From Microlunatus soli (GTDB lineage: Bacteria; Actinomycetota; Actinomycetes; Propionibacteriales; Propionibacteriaceae), in NCBI RefSeq assembly GCF_900105385.1, contig NZ_LT629772.1:3720001-3784000 (forward strand): 64,000 nucleotides of DNA, read 5' to 3'. Below, piece by piece: positions 53,248 to 63,121 of the stretch (position 1 is the stretch's first letter; every line of letters begins with the position of its first letter). The notes beneath the pieces were generated by a model. The model was not told the origin of the DNA, ran no database searches, and was given only the letters and a program-made list of their open reading frames with translations. The translations under genes were made by a program, and so were the position numbers.

Positions 53248-54248
53248 GCGACCTCCTCGCTGACGGCTTCGATGTGCCTCAGCGGCGGCACGTCGTCGGC
53301 GAAGTGGCATGCCGTCCGGTGTCCACCGCCGATGTCGGACAGCGCCGGCCGCTGCTTGCGGCAGATGTCCTGCACCAACGGGCACCGATTGGCGAACACA
53401 CAGCCGGTCTGCGCCGGCTCGCCGATCAGCCGCTCGGTGCCGGCCTCCTGGTCCTCGCGTTCCTTGGCCAGCTGGGGATCCGGGATCGGGATGGCCTCCA
53501 ACAGCATGTGCGTGTAGGGATGCTTGGGCGCGGTGATCAACTGCTCGGTCGGCCCCTCCTCGACGATGTAGCCGAAGAACATCACGGCGATCCGGCCGCC
53601 CTGGGCGAAGTAGCGCACCACACCGAAGTCGTGGCTGATGAAGACGAATCCGATGCCACGCTCGGCCTGGAAGGACAACAGCAGGTCCAGGATCGCCACC
53701 CGCATCGACACGTCCAGCATCGAGGTCACCTCGTCGGCGACGATCAGCTGCGGTTCCAGGCCGATCGCGCGGGCGATCGAGACCCGCTGCCGCTGTCCGC
53801 CGGACAGCTGATGCGGATAGCGCTGCAGGAATTCCGGCGTCGCATCCAGCCCCACCTGCTGCAACAGTTCCAGCATCTTGGGCTGCACGGTGCGCCAGGT
53901 GGCGAGCTTGTGCTGCAGCATGCCCGGCGCCAGCGTGCTGCCGATGGTCAGGCCCGGATTCAACGACCCGTACGGGTCCTGGTGCACCATCTGCACCTGA
54001 CGGCGCCACTCCTTGCGGGCCCGACCCTTCAAGGTGTTGATGTCGTTGTCCTCGAAGGCGATCGTGCCCTTGGTGGGCTCGTGCAGGCCGGCGATCATCC
54101 GACCGAGGGTGGTCTTGCCACAGCCGGACTCGCCGACGATGGCGACCACCTCGCCGGCATCGGCGGTGAGGTTGACATGGTTCAGCACCGGTCGACCGCT
54201 GCCGGTGGCATAGGTGTGCGTGACGTCACGCACTTCGAGCAGACTCAC
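53244..54248 (-). CDS. ABC transporter ATP-binding protein, OppF type
   Basis: 334-residue ATPase: Walker A GESGCGKTT, signature LSGGQRQR, Walker B LIVADEVTSMLDVS (Val in place of the usual Pro of DEP), H-loop FISHDFG. The C-terminal oligopeptide-type extension has GCVFANRCPLVQDIC. Overlaps both neighbours by ATGA junctions. Pairs with the OppD-type ATPase to power the import pore. Confidence 0.9.
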   Translation of the reverse strand: MSLLEVRDVTHTYATGSGRPVLNHVNLTADAGEVVAIVGESGCGKTTLGRMIAGLHEPTKGTIAFEDNDINTLKGRARKEWRRQVQMVHQDPYGSLNPGLTIGSTLAPGMLQHKLATWRTVQPKMLELLQQVGLDATPEFLQRYPHQLSGGQRQRVSIARAIGLEPQLIVADEVTSMLDVSMRVAILDLLLSFQAERGIGFVFISHDFGVVRYFAQGGRIAVMFFGYIVEEGPTEQLITAPKHPYTHMLLEAIPIPDPQLAKEREDQEAGTERLIGEPAQTGCVFANRCPLVQDICRKQRPALSDIGGGHRTACHFADDVPPLRHIEAVSEEVA

Positions 54249-55279
54249 GCTCCGGACACCTCCAGTGCACGGTTGGCCACATGACAGGCCACCAGATGAT
54301 CATGGTCGTCGGATATCAGGTCGGGCTCCTGCGCGCTGCAGACCGGCTCGGCCAGCGGACAGCGCGGGGCGAAGCGGCAGCCCGGCGGCAGCTTGGCCAG
54401 GTTGGGCACGCTGCCACCGATCGGCTTCACCCGTAGGCCGGCGTTCAACACGCTCGGGATCGCACCGATCAGGGCCTCGACGTAGGGATGCCGTCGACCG
54501 TTGCCGAAGATCTCCTCGGTGGTTCCCGACTCCACCAGCCGACCGGCGTACATCACCGCGACCCGGGTGGCCAGCTCGGCCACCACCGCCAGGTCATGGG
54601 TGACGAAGATGATCGTCACCCCGAGCGTACGGTGCAGGTCCTTCAGGATGTCGATCACCAGCCGCTGGTTGAGCACGTCCAGGGCCGTGGTCGGTTCGTC
54701 CAGGATGACCACCGACGGCTTGAGCAGCAGCGACACCGCGATCGCGACCCGCTGCTTCATGCCACCGGACAACTGGCTCTCGTACGACTTCCAGATCCGC
54801 TCCGGCTGCAGTTGCACCAGCTCCAGCAGATGCTCGAAGTACTGCCGTCCCTCCTGCGGGTCGGCGAACGACTCCGGATGGGCCTGCAGGATGTGCTCGA
54901 CCTGCTTGCCGATGGTCAGCACCGGATTGAACGCGTTCATCGCGCCCTGGAACACCATCGCCAGCTCCGCGCCGCGGAGCTTGTTGAATTCGGCCGTGGA
55001 CAGCCCGGTGGTCGACTCGCCGCGGAAGGTGACCTCGCCGGCGATCACCTGACCGGGCGGCGGAACGATGCCGAGCAGCGAGTAGGCCAGCGTCGACTTG
55101 CCACAGCCGGACTCGCCGACCAGGGCACAGATCTCACCGGCGTTCACCGTCAGGCTGACATCCTCGACGGCGCGGACCGAGCCGGGCCCTTCACCGAAGG
55201 CGACAGTGAGGTTCTTGATCTCCAGCAGTGGTTCGCCGACCGCGGTGGTGGCACGACTGCTCTGCGATACGGCGGTCAC
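54245..55279 (-). CDS. ABC transporter ATP-binding protein, OppD type
   Basis: 344-residue ATPase: Walker [10 protein letters not shown], signature LSGGMKQR, Walker [15 protein letters not shown]-loop FVTHDLA and the C-terminal [17 protein letters not shown] motif. The order after the permeases, with 4-bp overlaps on both sides, matches a standard opp/dpp operon. Confidence 0.9.
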   Translation of the reverse strand: MTAVSQSSRATTAVGEPLLEIKNLTVAFGEGPGSVRAVEDVSLTVNAGEICALVGESGCGKSTLAYSLLGIVPPPGQVIAGEVTFRGESTTGLSTAEFNKLRGAELAMVFQGAMNAFNPVLTIGKQVEHILQAHPESFADPQEGRQYFEHLLELVQLQPERIWKSYESQLSGGMKQRVAIAVSLLLKPSVVILDEPTTALDVLNQRLVIDILKDLHRTLGVTIIFVTHDLAVVAELATRVAVMYAGRLVESGTTEEIFGNGRRHPYVEALIGAIPSVLNAGLRVKPIGGSVPNLAKLPPGCRFAPRCPLAEPVCSAQEPDLISDDHDHLVACHVANRALEVSGA

Positions 55280-56127
55280 TGGACACGCAGCCTCGGGTTG
55301 AAGACGCTGTCCAGCGCCCGGGAGAAGAACACGAACGCCACCTGCAGGATGACGATCGCCGCCATCGGGGAGAACAGGTAGAACGCACTGTCGGTGGTGT
55401 AGAGCGCACCCTGCGCCATGGCCAAGTTGATCATGATTCCCCAGTTGGTGCCGGCGATCGGTGCGATGCCGAGCAGGAACAGTCCGACCTCGGCATAGAT
55501 CGCGCCGGTGATCGCGAGCAGGAAGTGGATGGCGACGTACGGTCCGACGTTGGGCAGCAACTGTCGGCCGACCATGTTGCCCAGCGACACGCCTTGCAGC
55601 TTGGCTGCTTCGACGAAGTCGCTACTGCGCAGACTCATCGCCTGTGATCGGATGGCTCGCGCCAGGCCCGCCCAGGCGGTGATGGATAACACGCAGGCCA
55701 GGACGAACGGGTTGGTGGTGTGGATCACCGCGGCCAGCACGATGATCAACGGCAGCCCGGGGATGGTCAGAAAGATGTCGGTGATCCGCATGATCACCGA
55801 ATCGGCGAGTCCACCGACGTAGCCGCTGAGCAGCCCGACGGCGACGCCGACGAAGATCGTGACGACCGCGGACAGCACGCCGACGATCATGATCGGGCGG
55901 GCGCCGACGATGATCTGGCTCAGCACACCCTGGCCGAGCGAATCGGTGCCCAGCGGATGCGCCATGGACGGTGCCTGGTAGGCGTTGTTGGCGTCCTGAT
56001 CGTTGCTCACCTGGACGAACATCGGGCCGAAGATGGCGAGCAGCACGTAGCACAGCACGATCACGCCGCCGACCAGAGCGCCCTTGTCGTTGCGGAGGAT
56101 CCGCCACAGATCTGATGCAAACCTCAT
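55276..56127 (-). CDS. ABC transporter permease, OppC/DppC type
   Basis: 283-residue permease with five to six helices. [20 protein letters not shown] is the DppC-family segment and [20 protein letters not shown] is the EAA loop. Overlaps the OppB-type gene by 4 bp and the OppD-type gene by 4 bp. Confidence 0.9.
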   Translation of the reverse strand: MRFASDLWRILRNDKGALVGGVIVLCYVLLAIFGPMFVQVSNDQDANNAYQAPSMAHPLGTDSLGQGVLSQIIVGARPIMIVGVLSAVVTIFVGVAVGLLSGYVGGLADSVIMRITDIFLTIPGLPLIIVLAAVIHTTNPFVLACVLSITAWAGLARAIRSQAMSLRSSDFVEAAKLQGVSLGNMVGRQLLPNVGPYVAIHFLLAITGAIYAEVGLFLLGIAPIAGTNWGIMINLAMAQGALYTTDSAFYLFSPMAAIVILQVAFVFFSRALDSVFNPRLRVQ

Positions 56128-57188
56128 GCGACCGTGCCTCCCACCGGAACAGCGTCGTCACTGGAATCGGCCGTGTCCTCGGCAAGCTTCCGAGTCGCCG
56201 GATTGGCGATCCGCGGGTCGACCAGCGGATAGAGCAGATCGACCAGCAGATTGGTCACGACCACCGAGACGGTGATCAACAGGAAGCAGCCCATCATCAG
56301 CGAGTAGTCGCGCTGGTTGACCGACTGGATCATGTAGAAGCCGATCCCCGGATACTGGAAGTAGGTCTCGACGAACACCGAGCCGCCGAACATGAACCCG
56401 ATCGACAGGGCGAGCTGGGTGACCATCGGCAGCATCGAGTTCCGGCCGATGTAGGAGCGGCTGATCCGCCGCTCACTCAGTCCACGGGACTCCGCGGCCC
56501 GGACGTACTCCGAGCCGAGCACCGAGATCGCGCTGCCCTTCATCGCCAGCGCCCACCCTCCGAACGAGGTGATCACCGACGCCGCGATCGGCAGGATGCT
56601 GTGATACAGAACGCTGCCCAGATAGGGCGCGTTGAAGCCGGGCGTCACGTCGACCGAGTAGGCGCCACCCGGCGGGAACACCCGGTACACACCGGTCAGG
56701 AAGTACAGCAGCACGATCGCCACCAGGTAGCTCGGCACGGCGCTGAGCAGGGAGACCACGAAGGTCATCACCTTGGTGAAAGTGCTGTTCTGGTTGGCCG
56801 CCATCGCCGAGCCGATCGCGACGCCGATCAGGAAGCTGATGATCAGCGACACGGCGACGACCAGGATGGTCCAGGGCAGGGCCTCGGCGATCACCGCGGT
56901 GATCGTGGTGCCCGGATTGGTGATCGGACGGCCGAGGTCACCATGCAGGATGTTGATCAAGTAGTCCTTGTACTGGACCAGGACCGGGTCGGTCGGGAGC
57001 ACGCCGTAGATCGCGTTGATCCGCTGTTGGATGTCCTGCTCGGTCAGACCGCCCTGCTGCCGAAGCTGCGACTCCAGCGCAGCCATCGGGTTGCCGGGCA
57101 TCAATCTGATCATGAAGAACGACAGCGTCATCACGATGTAGATGGTCACCAGGGCCATCACGACGCGCTTAGCCAGATAGCGCAGCAT
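56124..57188 (-). CDS. ABC transporter permease, OppB/DppB type
   Basis: 354 residues from ATG 57188 (TTG 57191 is an alternative), six helices. LRYLAKRVVMALVTIYIVMT and FFMIRLMPGNPMAAL are the DppB-family N-terminus; SEYVRAAESRGLSERRISRS is the EAA loop. A hydrophilic ~80-residue loop follows the first helix, as in the family. It begins 97 bp after the binding-protein gene. Confidence 0.9.
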   Translation of the reverse strand: MLRYLAKRVVMALVTIYIVMTLSFFMIRLMPGNPMAALESQLRQQGGLTEQDIQQRINAIYGVLPTDPVLVQYKDYLINILHGDLGRPITNPGTTITAVIAEALPWTILVVAVSLIISFLIGVAIGSAMAANQNSTFTKVMTFVVSLLSAVPSYLVAIVLLYFLTGVYRVFPPGGAYSVDVTPGFNAPYLGSVLYHSILPIAASVITSFGGWALAMKGSAISVLGSEYVRAAESRGLSERRISRSYIGRNSMLPMVTQLALSIGFMFGGSVFVETYFQYPGIGFYMIQSVNQRDYSLMMGCFLLITVSVVVTNLLVDLLYPLVDPRIANPATRKLAEDTADSSDDAVPVGGTVA

Positions 57189-57284
57189 CAAGATTCCGTT
57201 CGAAGATGGGGCGATGAGACAGACAGGGGTGAGGTCGGGGCATGATCACCGGCACGGCGTGACCACCCCCCGACCCACCGGCTG

Positions 57285-59291
57285 CTACTTCTTCGGGACG
57301 ACGTAGCCCTGCTGGAAGGCCAGTGACATGCCGCCGCTCATGTTGGCTCCGACGATGTCCCACAGCGGGCTGGTGCCGTTCTTGTCCTTCGGTGGCCAGT
57401 TGGTGAAGTTCGTCTCCGAATACTCGAACTGGTAGACCTTGGTGGCGTACCAGATGTAGGGAACGTCCTCGTTGACCAGTTGGGCCCAGTTCCAGACCTG
57501 CTTGTTCATCTCCGGTCCCGGAGCCACCGTCTTGGACTGCTGGTAGATCGTGTTCGGGACATTGACGTTGCCCAGTCCGGGCACGTCGGTCTTCGGTCCG
57601 AAGCCGATACCGCGCTTGCCGGCGTAGTTGCCGGAGGCGGTGTAGTTCTGATCATGCAGCATGGTGTTGTACACGCCGAGCGGGTTGTTGCCACCGACCA
57701 GGTACATGCCGATGTCGAAGTCGCCGTTGTGCTGGTCGGCATCCTGCTGCGCACCCGAGGTGGCGTTCACGTCGGACTTGATCCCGAACGCGGTCAGCGC
57801 CTTGGACGCGGAGTTGAACGAGGTGACGATGTCGGAGGTGCCGGAGTTGGCGGTGAAGGTCAGCTTGAACGGCTTACCCTTCGGCGTCATCCACTGATCG
57901 CCCTTCTTGGTGAAGCCCTGCGATTTCAGCAGCTCGGTGGCCTTGGCCGGATCGACCGGATATTTGTTCAGCTGGTTGATCTTGTCCTGCGGCAGGTAAA
58001 GCTTCTCCAGTGACGGCGAGATCCCGGTGTTGACTTCCTTCCAGGTGCCGCCGGCGCCGGCTCCCGTGCCGTAGGCGGCATCACTGATCTGCTGTCGCGG
58101 GATGACGTAGGCCAGCGCCTGCCGAACCTCCTTGATGTTCAGCGGGTACTTGTGGCTGTTGAAGCCCATCACGAAACCGAACGCGAGCGGCAGTGCGGTG
58201 TTGGACTCGGGGGTCTTGTTCCACCGCTTCAGGATCGGCGGCGGCAGGTAGACGTTGGAGAAGTCTGCCCGGTTGGAGAACAGCTGCGGGTAGATCGTCT
58301 CATTGGCGCCGTTCAGATAGTCCAGGCCGCCGAATTTGATCTTGTCCGCTGCCCAGAAGGTGTCGGACTTGGGAAGCTTGGCCTCCTTGGTGGTGATGTT
58401 CTCCAGCTTGAACGGGCCGTTGCCGATCACCTTGTCGACCTTGTAGGCGGCGAGCTTCTTGAAGACCGCACTCATCCGCTTGAACTCCGGCATCTTGGCA
58501 GCCTTGTCCGGATCCTTCTGATAGGCCGTCCAGTAGGCGAAGACGTCCTTCTCCAGTTGCGGCGTGACGAACTTGCCGTACACGCTGGAGGCGTAGGTGA
58601 GCATGCCGAAGATGTCGGCTTGGGCCAGCGCCATCGGCTGACCCTTCTTCAGGGTGTAGACCACGGTGTGCTCGTCCGGGGTCTCGATCTTGGTGATGTC
58701 GTTCCAGAAGCCGTCACCGCGGGTGGCGTCCAGGATCGCGGTGTCGTAGACGTCCTTGCTGGTGACCGGGGTGCCGTCCTCCCACTTCGCTGCTTTGCGC
58801 AGGTGCACGGTGAGCTTGCCGGGGGCGGTGTCCCAGCTCTCGGCCAGCTGCGGCTCGTACTCGGTCAGGCTCGGCGCCTTCTGGATCGCCAGCGGCACGT
58901 TGATCAGATTGTCGGTGATGCCGAGGCCGTTGACGTTGTAGCGGTTGAACGACCACGTCGTGTTCCAGCTGCAGCACGGCGAGTAGGTCAGGAACTTGCT
59001 CGAGTCGCCGGCAGCGGCGCTGCCACCGCCTCCGGCCGCCGCACCGCCCGCGGCGCCACCGCCGGCCGTACCTGCGGTGCAGGCCGCGGCGGTCATCGAG
59101 ATCGCGGCAGCGGCGACGACCAGCGCAACGGCGCGCTTCTTGGTCGGAGCATGGCCGCGCTGGATTCGGGTATGCCCGGAATCGTTCCGGGTGCTGAGCT
59201 CGGTGCGGAGCTCCGGGGTATCTCGACCCGGCACGAGGCGCAGGAACGCCGAGCGTAACCGGTGCACAACTGAAGTGGCAGATCTAGCCAT
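57285..59291 (-). CDS. Family-5 extracellular solute-binding lipoprotein, OppA type
   Basis: 668-residue binding protein, first gene of the opp operon, with GAGGAGG just before the ATG at 59291. The signal sequence is peculiar: 50 residues of Arg-rich hydrophilic sequence precede a KKR and the hydrophobic stretch AVALVVAAAAISMTAAAC, whose Cys71 is the lipobox. After a Gly/Ala/Ser linker comes the family-5 body, with AKWEDGTPVTSKDVYDTAIL and a late LAYVIPRQQISDAAYG segment. Ligand unknown, probably peptides or oligosaccharides. Confidence 0.88.
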   Translation of the reverse strand: MARSATSVVHRLRSAFLRLVPGRDTPELRTELSTRNDSGHTRIQRGHAPTKKRAVALVVAAAAISMTAAACTAGTAGGGAAGGAAAGGGGSAAAGDSSKFLTYSPCCSWNTTWSFNRYNVNGLGITDNLINVPLAIQKAPSLTEYEPQLAESWDTAPGKLTVHLRKAAKWEDGTPVTSKDVYDTAILDATRGDGFWNDITKIETPDEHTVVYTLKKGQPMALAQADIFGMLTYASSVYGKFVTPQLEKDVFAYWTAYQKDPDKAAKMPEFKRMSAVFKKLAAYKVDKVIGNGPFKLENITTKEAKLPKSDTFWAADKIKFGGLDYLNGANETIYPQLFSNRADFSNVYLPPPILKRWNKTPESNTALPLAFGFVMGFNSHKYPLNIKEVRQALAYVIPRQQISDAAYGTGAGAGGTWKEVNTGISPSLEKLYLPQDKINQLNKYPVDPAKATELLKSQGFTKKGDQWMTPKGKPFKLTFTANSGTSDIVTSFNSASKALTAFGIKSDVNATSGAQQDADQHNGDFDIGMYLVGGNNPLGVYNTMLHDQNYTASGNYAGKRGIGFGPKTDVPGLGNVNVPNTIYQQSKTVAPGPEMNKQVWNWAQLVNEDVPYIWYATKVYQFEYSETNFTNWPPKDKNGTSPLWDIVGANMSGGMSLAFQQGYVVPKK

Positions 59292-59350
59292 TGGTCCTCC
59301 TCGACCCGCAGCGGGCCCCCAACGTTGCCCGTCGAAGAGGCATTCTGGAT

Positions 59351-59372
59351 TAATCGGTCCGCGTTAGTAAAG
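59351..59372. promoter_or_regulatory. Second copy of the TAATC-N8-TTAGTAAAG motif, upstream of the Opp operon
   Basis: TAATC-GGTCCGCG-TTAGTAAAG lies 60 bp upstream of the OppA start, and matches the site at 49718-49739 in both conserved blocks and spacing. It is a candidate binding site for the same regulator. Confidence 0.5.
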
Positions 59373-59752
59373 GGGATGGACAAATCTTCACCTGCTCGTG
59401 ACCGTGGTCTCTCGTTCGCCTCAGGTAGTGAACGACGACCGCTTATAGCGGAACGGCGCGCTCTGTGGGGTCACGATGAGGTAACGATCGAGACTTCCTG
59501 TTCCTCCTAGTCAGCGACGGTTTCTCGGGACGAGGTCCGGTGATTGGCCCCAGATGAAGGGAAGCTGAACGACCGCCGGGAGCGGGCGTTGTCTAGGGTG
59601 GCGAGTGCACAAGAGAGCGTAAGACGACGGGGACATGGGGTCCGGTTGTCGCCGTCGCCTTCGGCGATCGGCGATCCGAGTGTGGTTCGTCGGCGTCCGT
59701 CGCAGCTGCGTGTGACGATCTTCGGCGCGCCCCGGTCCGGGAAAGGTTTGGT
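59373..59752. other. 380-bp gene-free stretch upstream of proV
   Basis: No plausible gene. It holds a small perfect palindrome, CCGCT-TAT-AGCGG at 59439-59451, and presumably the promoters of the betaine-type operon to the right; I could not fix them. Open frames reaching in from the right have no ribosome-binding site or codon pattern that convinces me. Confidence 0.45.
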
Positions 59753-61051
59753 TTGCCAACTCCAGCGGAAACTGGAACGAATGTATCTGCCGCCGAGGAG
59801 TCGACGAGCCCGAAGCTGCGTGCCGAACACGTCTACAAGGTGTTCGGCCGGCGGGGGGCCGAGGCTGTTCGGCTGCTCAATGATGGTGCCGACGCCGAGG
59901 CGGTGAAGTCCTACGGCACCGCGGCGGTGATCGACGCGAGCTTCGAGGTCGCCCCCGGCGAGATCTTTGTCGTGATGGGGCTCTCCGGTTCGGGCAAGTC
60001 GACCCTGATCCGCACGCTGAACGGGCTCTGGAAGCCGACTGCGGGCAAGATCTATGTCGGCGACGTGGACATCACCGCGGTGCAGGACGCCGAGTTGCGC
60101 GCCGTCCGACGCGAACAGATCTCGATGGTCTTCCAGCACTTCGCGTTGCTGCCGCACCGATCCGTACGGGAGAACGCCGCCTACGGACTCGAACAGCAGG
60201 GCGTGGAGAAGGCCAAGCGGCTGGAACAGGCCGATCATTGGCTGGACGTCGTCGGGCTGAAGGGTTGGGGCGACCGACTGCCGAGCCAGCTCTCCGGCGG
60301 CATGCAGCAGCGCGTCGGCCTGGCCAGAGCACTGGCCGCCGAGACCGACATCCTGTTGATGGACGAGGCCTTCTCGGCGCTGGATCCGCTGATCCGGCGC
60401 GAGATGCAGGATCAGCTGATCGAGCTGCAGTCCAGCCTCGGCAAGACCATCGTCTTCATCACCCACGACCTCAACGAGGCCATGTACGTCGGCGATCGGA
60501 TCGCCGTGATGCGGTCGGGCAGGATCGTCCAGATCGGCACGGCAGAGGAGATCCTGACCGACCCTGCGAACGACTACGTGGCGAAGTTCATCGCCGACGT
60601 CGACCGCTCCCGAGTTCTGACCGCATCGTCGGTGATGGAGCAGAGCAAGGCTGTCGTTCCGGTGTCGGTCGGACCCCGCGGAGCCGTGGAGGAAATGCGC
60701 CGGCTGCAGGTGTCCGGACTGCTGGTCGTCGATCGCGATCGCAAGCTGCTCGGCTACGTCACCGACGACACCGCCGTAGAAGCGGTCAAGGCCGGGAACA
60801 CCGACCTGCAGGCCCTGATCCGCACTGATCAGTTGGTGACGGTCGCCGAGTCGGATTCCTTGGCCACCCTATTTGCGCCGTCGGTGGACTCGCCGATTCC
60901 ACTCGCTGTGGTCAGTGACAGTGGAAAGCTGACGGGCATCGTGCCGCGGGTGGCGCTGCTGGCCTCGATGGCTCAGGACATCGCTGCAGAGGATTCGGCA
61001 GAGGAAGCTGGCGGCACGGAGAGCAAGTCGGGATCGGAGGCGACTGCGTGA
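59753..61051 (+). CDS. proV: Glycine betaine/proline-type ABC ATPase with CBS domains (ProV/OpuAA type)
   Basis: 432-residue ATPase: Walker A GLSGSGKST, signature LSGGMQQR, Walker B ILLMDEAFSALD, H-loop FITHDLN, preceded by the ProV-type N-terminal insert (VYKVFGRRGAEAVRLLNDGA). Two C-terminal CBS-type modules follow (SGLLVVDRDRKLLGYVTDDT; PLAVVSDSGKLTGIVPRVAL), which in OpuA sense ionic strength. The start is a TTG at 59753; no in-frame ATG or GTG gives a full domain. It powers uptake of an osmoprotectant or similar quaternary amine. Overlaps the permease gene. Confidence 0.85.
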   Translation: MPTPAETGTNVSAAEESTSPKLRAEHVYKVFGRRGAEAVRLLNDGADAEAVKSYGTAAVIDASFEVAPGEIFVVMGLSGSGKSTLIRTLNGLWKPTAGKIYVGDVDITAVQDAELRAVRREQISMVFQHFALLPHRSVRENAAYGLEQQGVEKAKRLEQADHWLDVVGLKGWGDRLPSQLSGGMQQRVGLARALAAETDILLMDEAFSALDPLIRREMQDQLIELQSSLGKTIVFITHDLNEAMYVGDRIAVMRSGRIVQIGTAEEILTDPANDYVAKFIADVDRSRVLTASSVMEQSKAVVPVSVGPRGAVEEMRRLQVSGLLVVDRDRKLLGYVTDDTAVEAVKAGNTDLQALIRTDQLVTVAESDSLATLFAPSVDSPIPLAVVSDSGKLTGIVPRVALLASMAQDIAAEDSAEEAGGTESKSGSEATA

Positions 61052-61917
61052 TGGGCATCTTCCAATGGATCCTGAATCCCAACGTTCCGCTCGGCGACTG
61101 GGCTGAGAGTCTGTTCGACTGGCTGCTGGCGAATGCGTCCGGATTCTTCGACGTCATCAAAGCGATCATCGGTGCTCTTTACTCTGCTCTCGATTTCGTT
61201 CTGGCCTCCCCGCCTTACTGGATCATGATCTTGATCTTCGCTGCGATCGCGTTCTTCGCCAGCGGGTGGCGGCTTGCGGTCTTCACGGTGATCGGCTTCT
61301 GGTTGATCAGATCGTTCGACCTGTGGCCGCATGCGATGGATACGCTCGCGCTGGTCATCGTCGCGGTCGTGATTGCGCTGGTGATCTCGATACCTCTCGG
61401 CATTCTGGCCGCACGCAACAAGTGCGTGTCCGGGGTTGTCCGACCGGTGATGGACCTGATGCAGACGACACCGACGATGGTCTACCTGATCCCCGCGATC
61501 ATCTTCTTCGGGATCGGCTCGGTGCCCGGTGCGGTGGCTACCGTTGTCTTCTCGCTGCCGCCTGGCGTGCGGCTGACCGAGCTGGCGATCCGACAGGTTG
61601 ACCAGGAGGTCGTCGAGGCAGGTCAGGCGTTCGGCTCGAGCTCGGGCCGGATCCTGCGGCAGATCCAGATCCCGTTGGCGATGCCAACGATCATGGCTGG
61701 CGTCAATCAGGTGATCATGCTCGCGCTATCGATGGTCGTCATTGCTGGAATGGCAGGGGCCGAGGGCCTGGGCAAGGATGTGAATGAGTCGCTCCAGCAG
61801 CTGGACACCCCGCTGGGTGTCGAAGCAGGCCTGGGCGTTGTGATCATCGCTGTATTCCTGGATCGGGTCACGTCTGCCGCGGGGCAAGGACGCCGAGGTA
61901 AGGCGGACGCTGGATGA
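61048..61917 (+). CDS. proW: Glycine betaine/proline-type ABC permease (ProW/OpuAB type)
   Basis: 289 residues from GTG 61048 or ATG 61051. About seven helices; PVMDLMQTTPTMVYLIPAII is the conserved core segment and QVDQEVVEAGQAFGSSSGRI the EAA loop. The long N-terminal part before the core contains one extra hydrophobic helix, as in ProW. Overlaps proV; 81 bp before the first binding protein. Confidence 0.88.
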   Translation: MMGIFQWILNPNVPLGDWAESLFDWLLANASGFFDVIKAIIGALYSALDFVLASPPYWIMILIFAAIAFFASGWRLAVFTVIGFWLIRSFDLWPHAMDTLALVIVAVVIALVISIPLGILAARNKCVSGVVRPVMDLMQTTPTMVYLIPAIIFFGIGSVPGAVATVVFSLPPGVRLTELAIRQVDQEVVEAGQAFGSSSGRILRQIQIPLAMPTIMAGVNQVIMLALSMVVIAGMAGAEGLGKDVNESLQQLDTPLGVEAGLGVVIIAVFLDRVTSAAGQGRRGKADAG

Positions 61918-61998
61918 GTTGAACCACTAAAGCCGAATAATCGGTCCGTAGCTACGTCGGGTAGACACTGAAGTGAAGAAGGTAAGGGTGAAACGATC

Positions 61999-63009
61999 AT
62001 GAAGAAGACGAGGCTCGGAGTAGCCGCAGTTGCGGTCGTCAGTGCGCTGGCGCTTGCCGCCTGTGGCGCGTCGAATACCGGGGGAACCCCTGCCGGTGGT
62101 GGTGACGCCGGCGGCAGTGGCAAGGACGACATGGCGAGCAAGTACGCCAAGTGTGATGTGACTGACGGAGTCAAGGACGCGTCGTCGACCAAGATGGCCG
62201 CTGGTGAGGACAAGAAGGTCACGATCACGGCGTTCAGTGGGTGGGCCGAGTCTGCTGCCACTGCCTACGTGATGAAGGACGTGCTAAACAAGAAGGGCTA
62301 CCAGGCGGAGGTCGAGACGCTCGATGCCGCGCCGGCTTTTACCGCGGTTGCACAGGGTGACTACGACGTCCTCAGCGACGTGTGGCTGCCCAGCACGCAC
62401 AAGGCCTACATCGACAAGTACGGTGACAAGATGGAGCCCCAGGGCTGCTGGTTCGACGCAGCGACGATCGAGGTCGCCGTCCCTGCTTACTCGCCGGCGA
62501 AGTCCATCGGTGATCTGAAGACGATGGCCGACAAGTACAACAACGAGATCATCGGCATCGAACCCGGCGCCGGCGAGACGAAGACGATGAAGGAAGCCAC
62601 GATCCCCAAGTACGGCTTGGATGATCTTCAGTTCAAGACCTCGTCGACGTCTGCGATGCTGCAGTCACTCGATACCGCGTACAAGTCGAAGAAAAATGTC
62701 GCCGTGACCCTGTGGTCCCCGCACTGGGCGTACTCGAAGTACGACCTGCGCAAGTTGGAGGACCCCAAGGATGCGATGAGCGGCAAGGAAGGCATCTGGA
62801 ACTTCTCCCGCACCGGATTCAGCAAGGATCATCCGCTGGCCTCGCAGTTGTTCAAGAACCTGACGTGGCCGGAGGACGACCTCAACTCGCTGGAGAACCT
62901 GATGGTCGGCAAGTACGACAACAAGAATCCCGACAAGGCTGTCCAGGAGTGGCTGAAGGACAACCCGGATTTCGAGGACCAGCTGGTCTCGGGACAACTG
63001 AAGAAGTAG
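61999..63009 (+). CDS. proX: Glycine betaine/proline-type substrate-binding lipoprotein (ProX/OpuAC type)
   Basis: 336-residue binding protein. Signal peptide with the lipobox LAAC (Cys22), then a Gly/Ser-rich linker and a type II binding fold of the OpuAC family. Trp82 in FSGWAES, Trp129 in DVWLPSTH and Trp151 in GCWFD are candidates for the aromatic cage that holds quaternary ammonium groups. Its ribosome-binding site, GTAAGGGTG, is weak-to-fair. A close paralogue follows after a terminator. Confidence 0.88.
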   Translation: MKKTRLGVAAVAVVSALALAACGASNTGGTPAGGGDAGGSGKDDMASKYAKCDVTDGVKDASSTKMAAGEDKKVTITAFSGWAESAATAYVMKDVLNKKGYQAEVETLDAAPAFTAVAQGDYDVLSDVWLPSTHKAYIDKYGDKMEPQGCWFDAATIEVAVPAYSPAKSIGDLKTMADKYNNEIIGIEPGAGETKTMKEATIPKYGLDDLQFKTSSTSAMLQSLDTAYKSKKNVAVTLWSPHWAYSKYDLRKLEDPKDAMSGKEGIWNFSRTGFSKDHPLASQLFKNLTWPEDDLNSLENLMVGKYDNKNPDKAVQEWLKDNPDFEDQLVSGQLKK

Positions 63010-63045
63010 CACGCTGACCCGTTCGACGGGCCAAGCGCAGCAGGA

Positions 63046-63080
63046 GGGGGCCGTGTCGGCAGGACGCCGATCCGGCCCCC
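63046..63080 (+). terminator. Rho-independent terminator after the first proX
   Basis: GGGGGCCG (63046-63053) pairs with CGGCCCCC (63073-63080), extended by an inner TCGGC/GCCGA pair, and is followed by TTTGCTTTGCT. This is the only hairpin with a T-rich tail that I found in the window. Confidence 0.8.
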
Positions 63081-63121
63081 TTTGCTTTGCTCAATCACCA
63101 ACAGACTGCGAAGGCAGTGGG

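Noticed and set aside
52986..54009. A 331-codon minus-strand frame that includes the small membrane protein.
   Set aside because: Only its last 77 codons look like a protein; the earlier part shadows the OppF-type ATPase in another frame.
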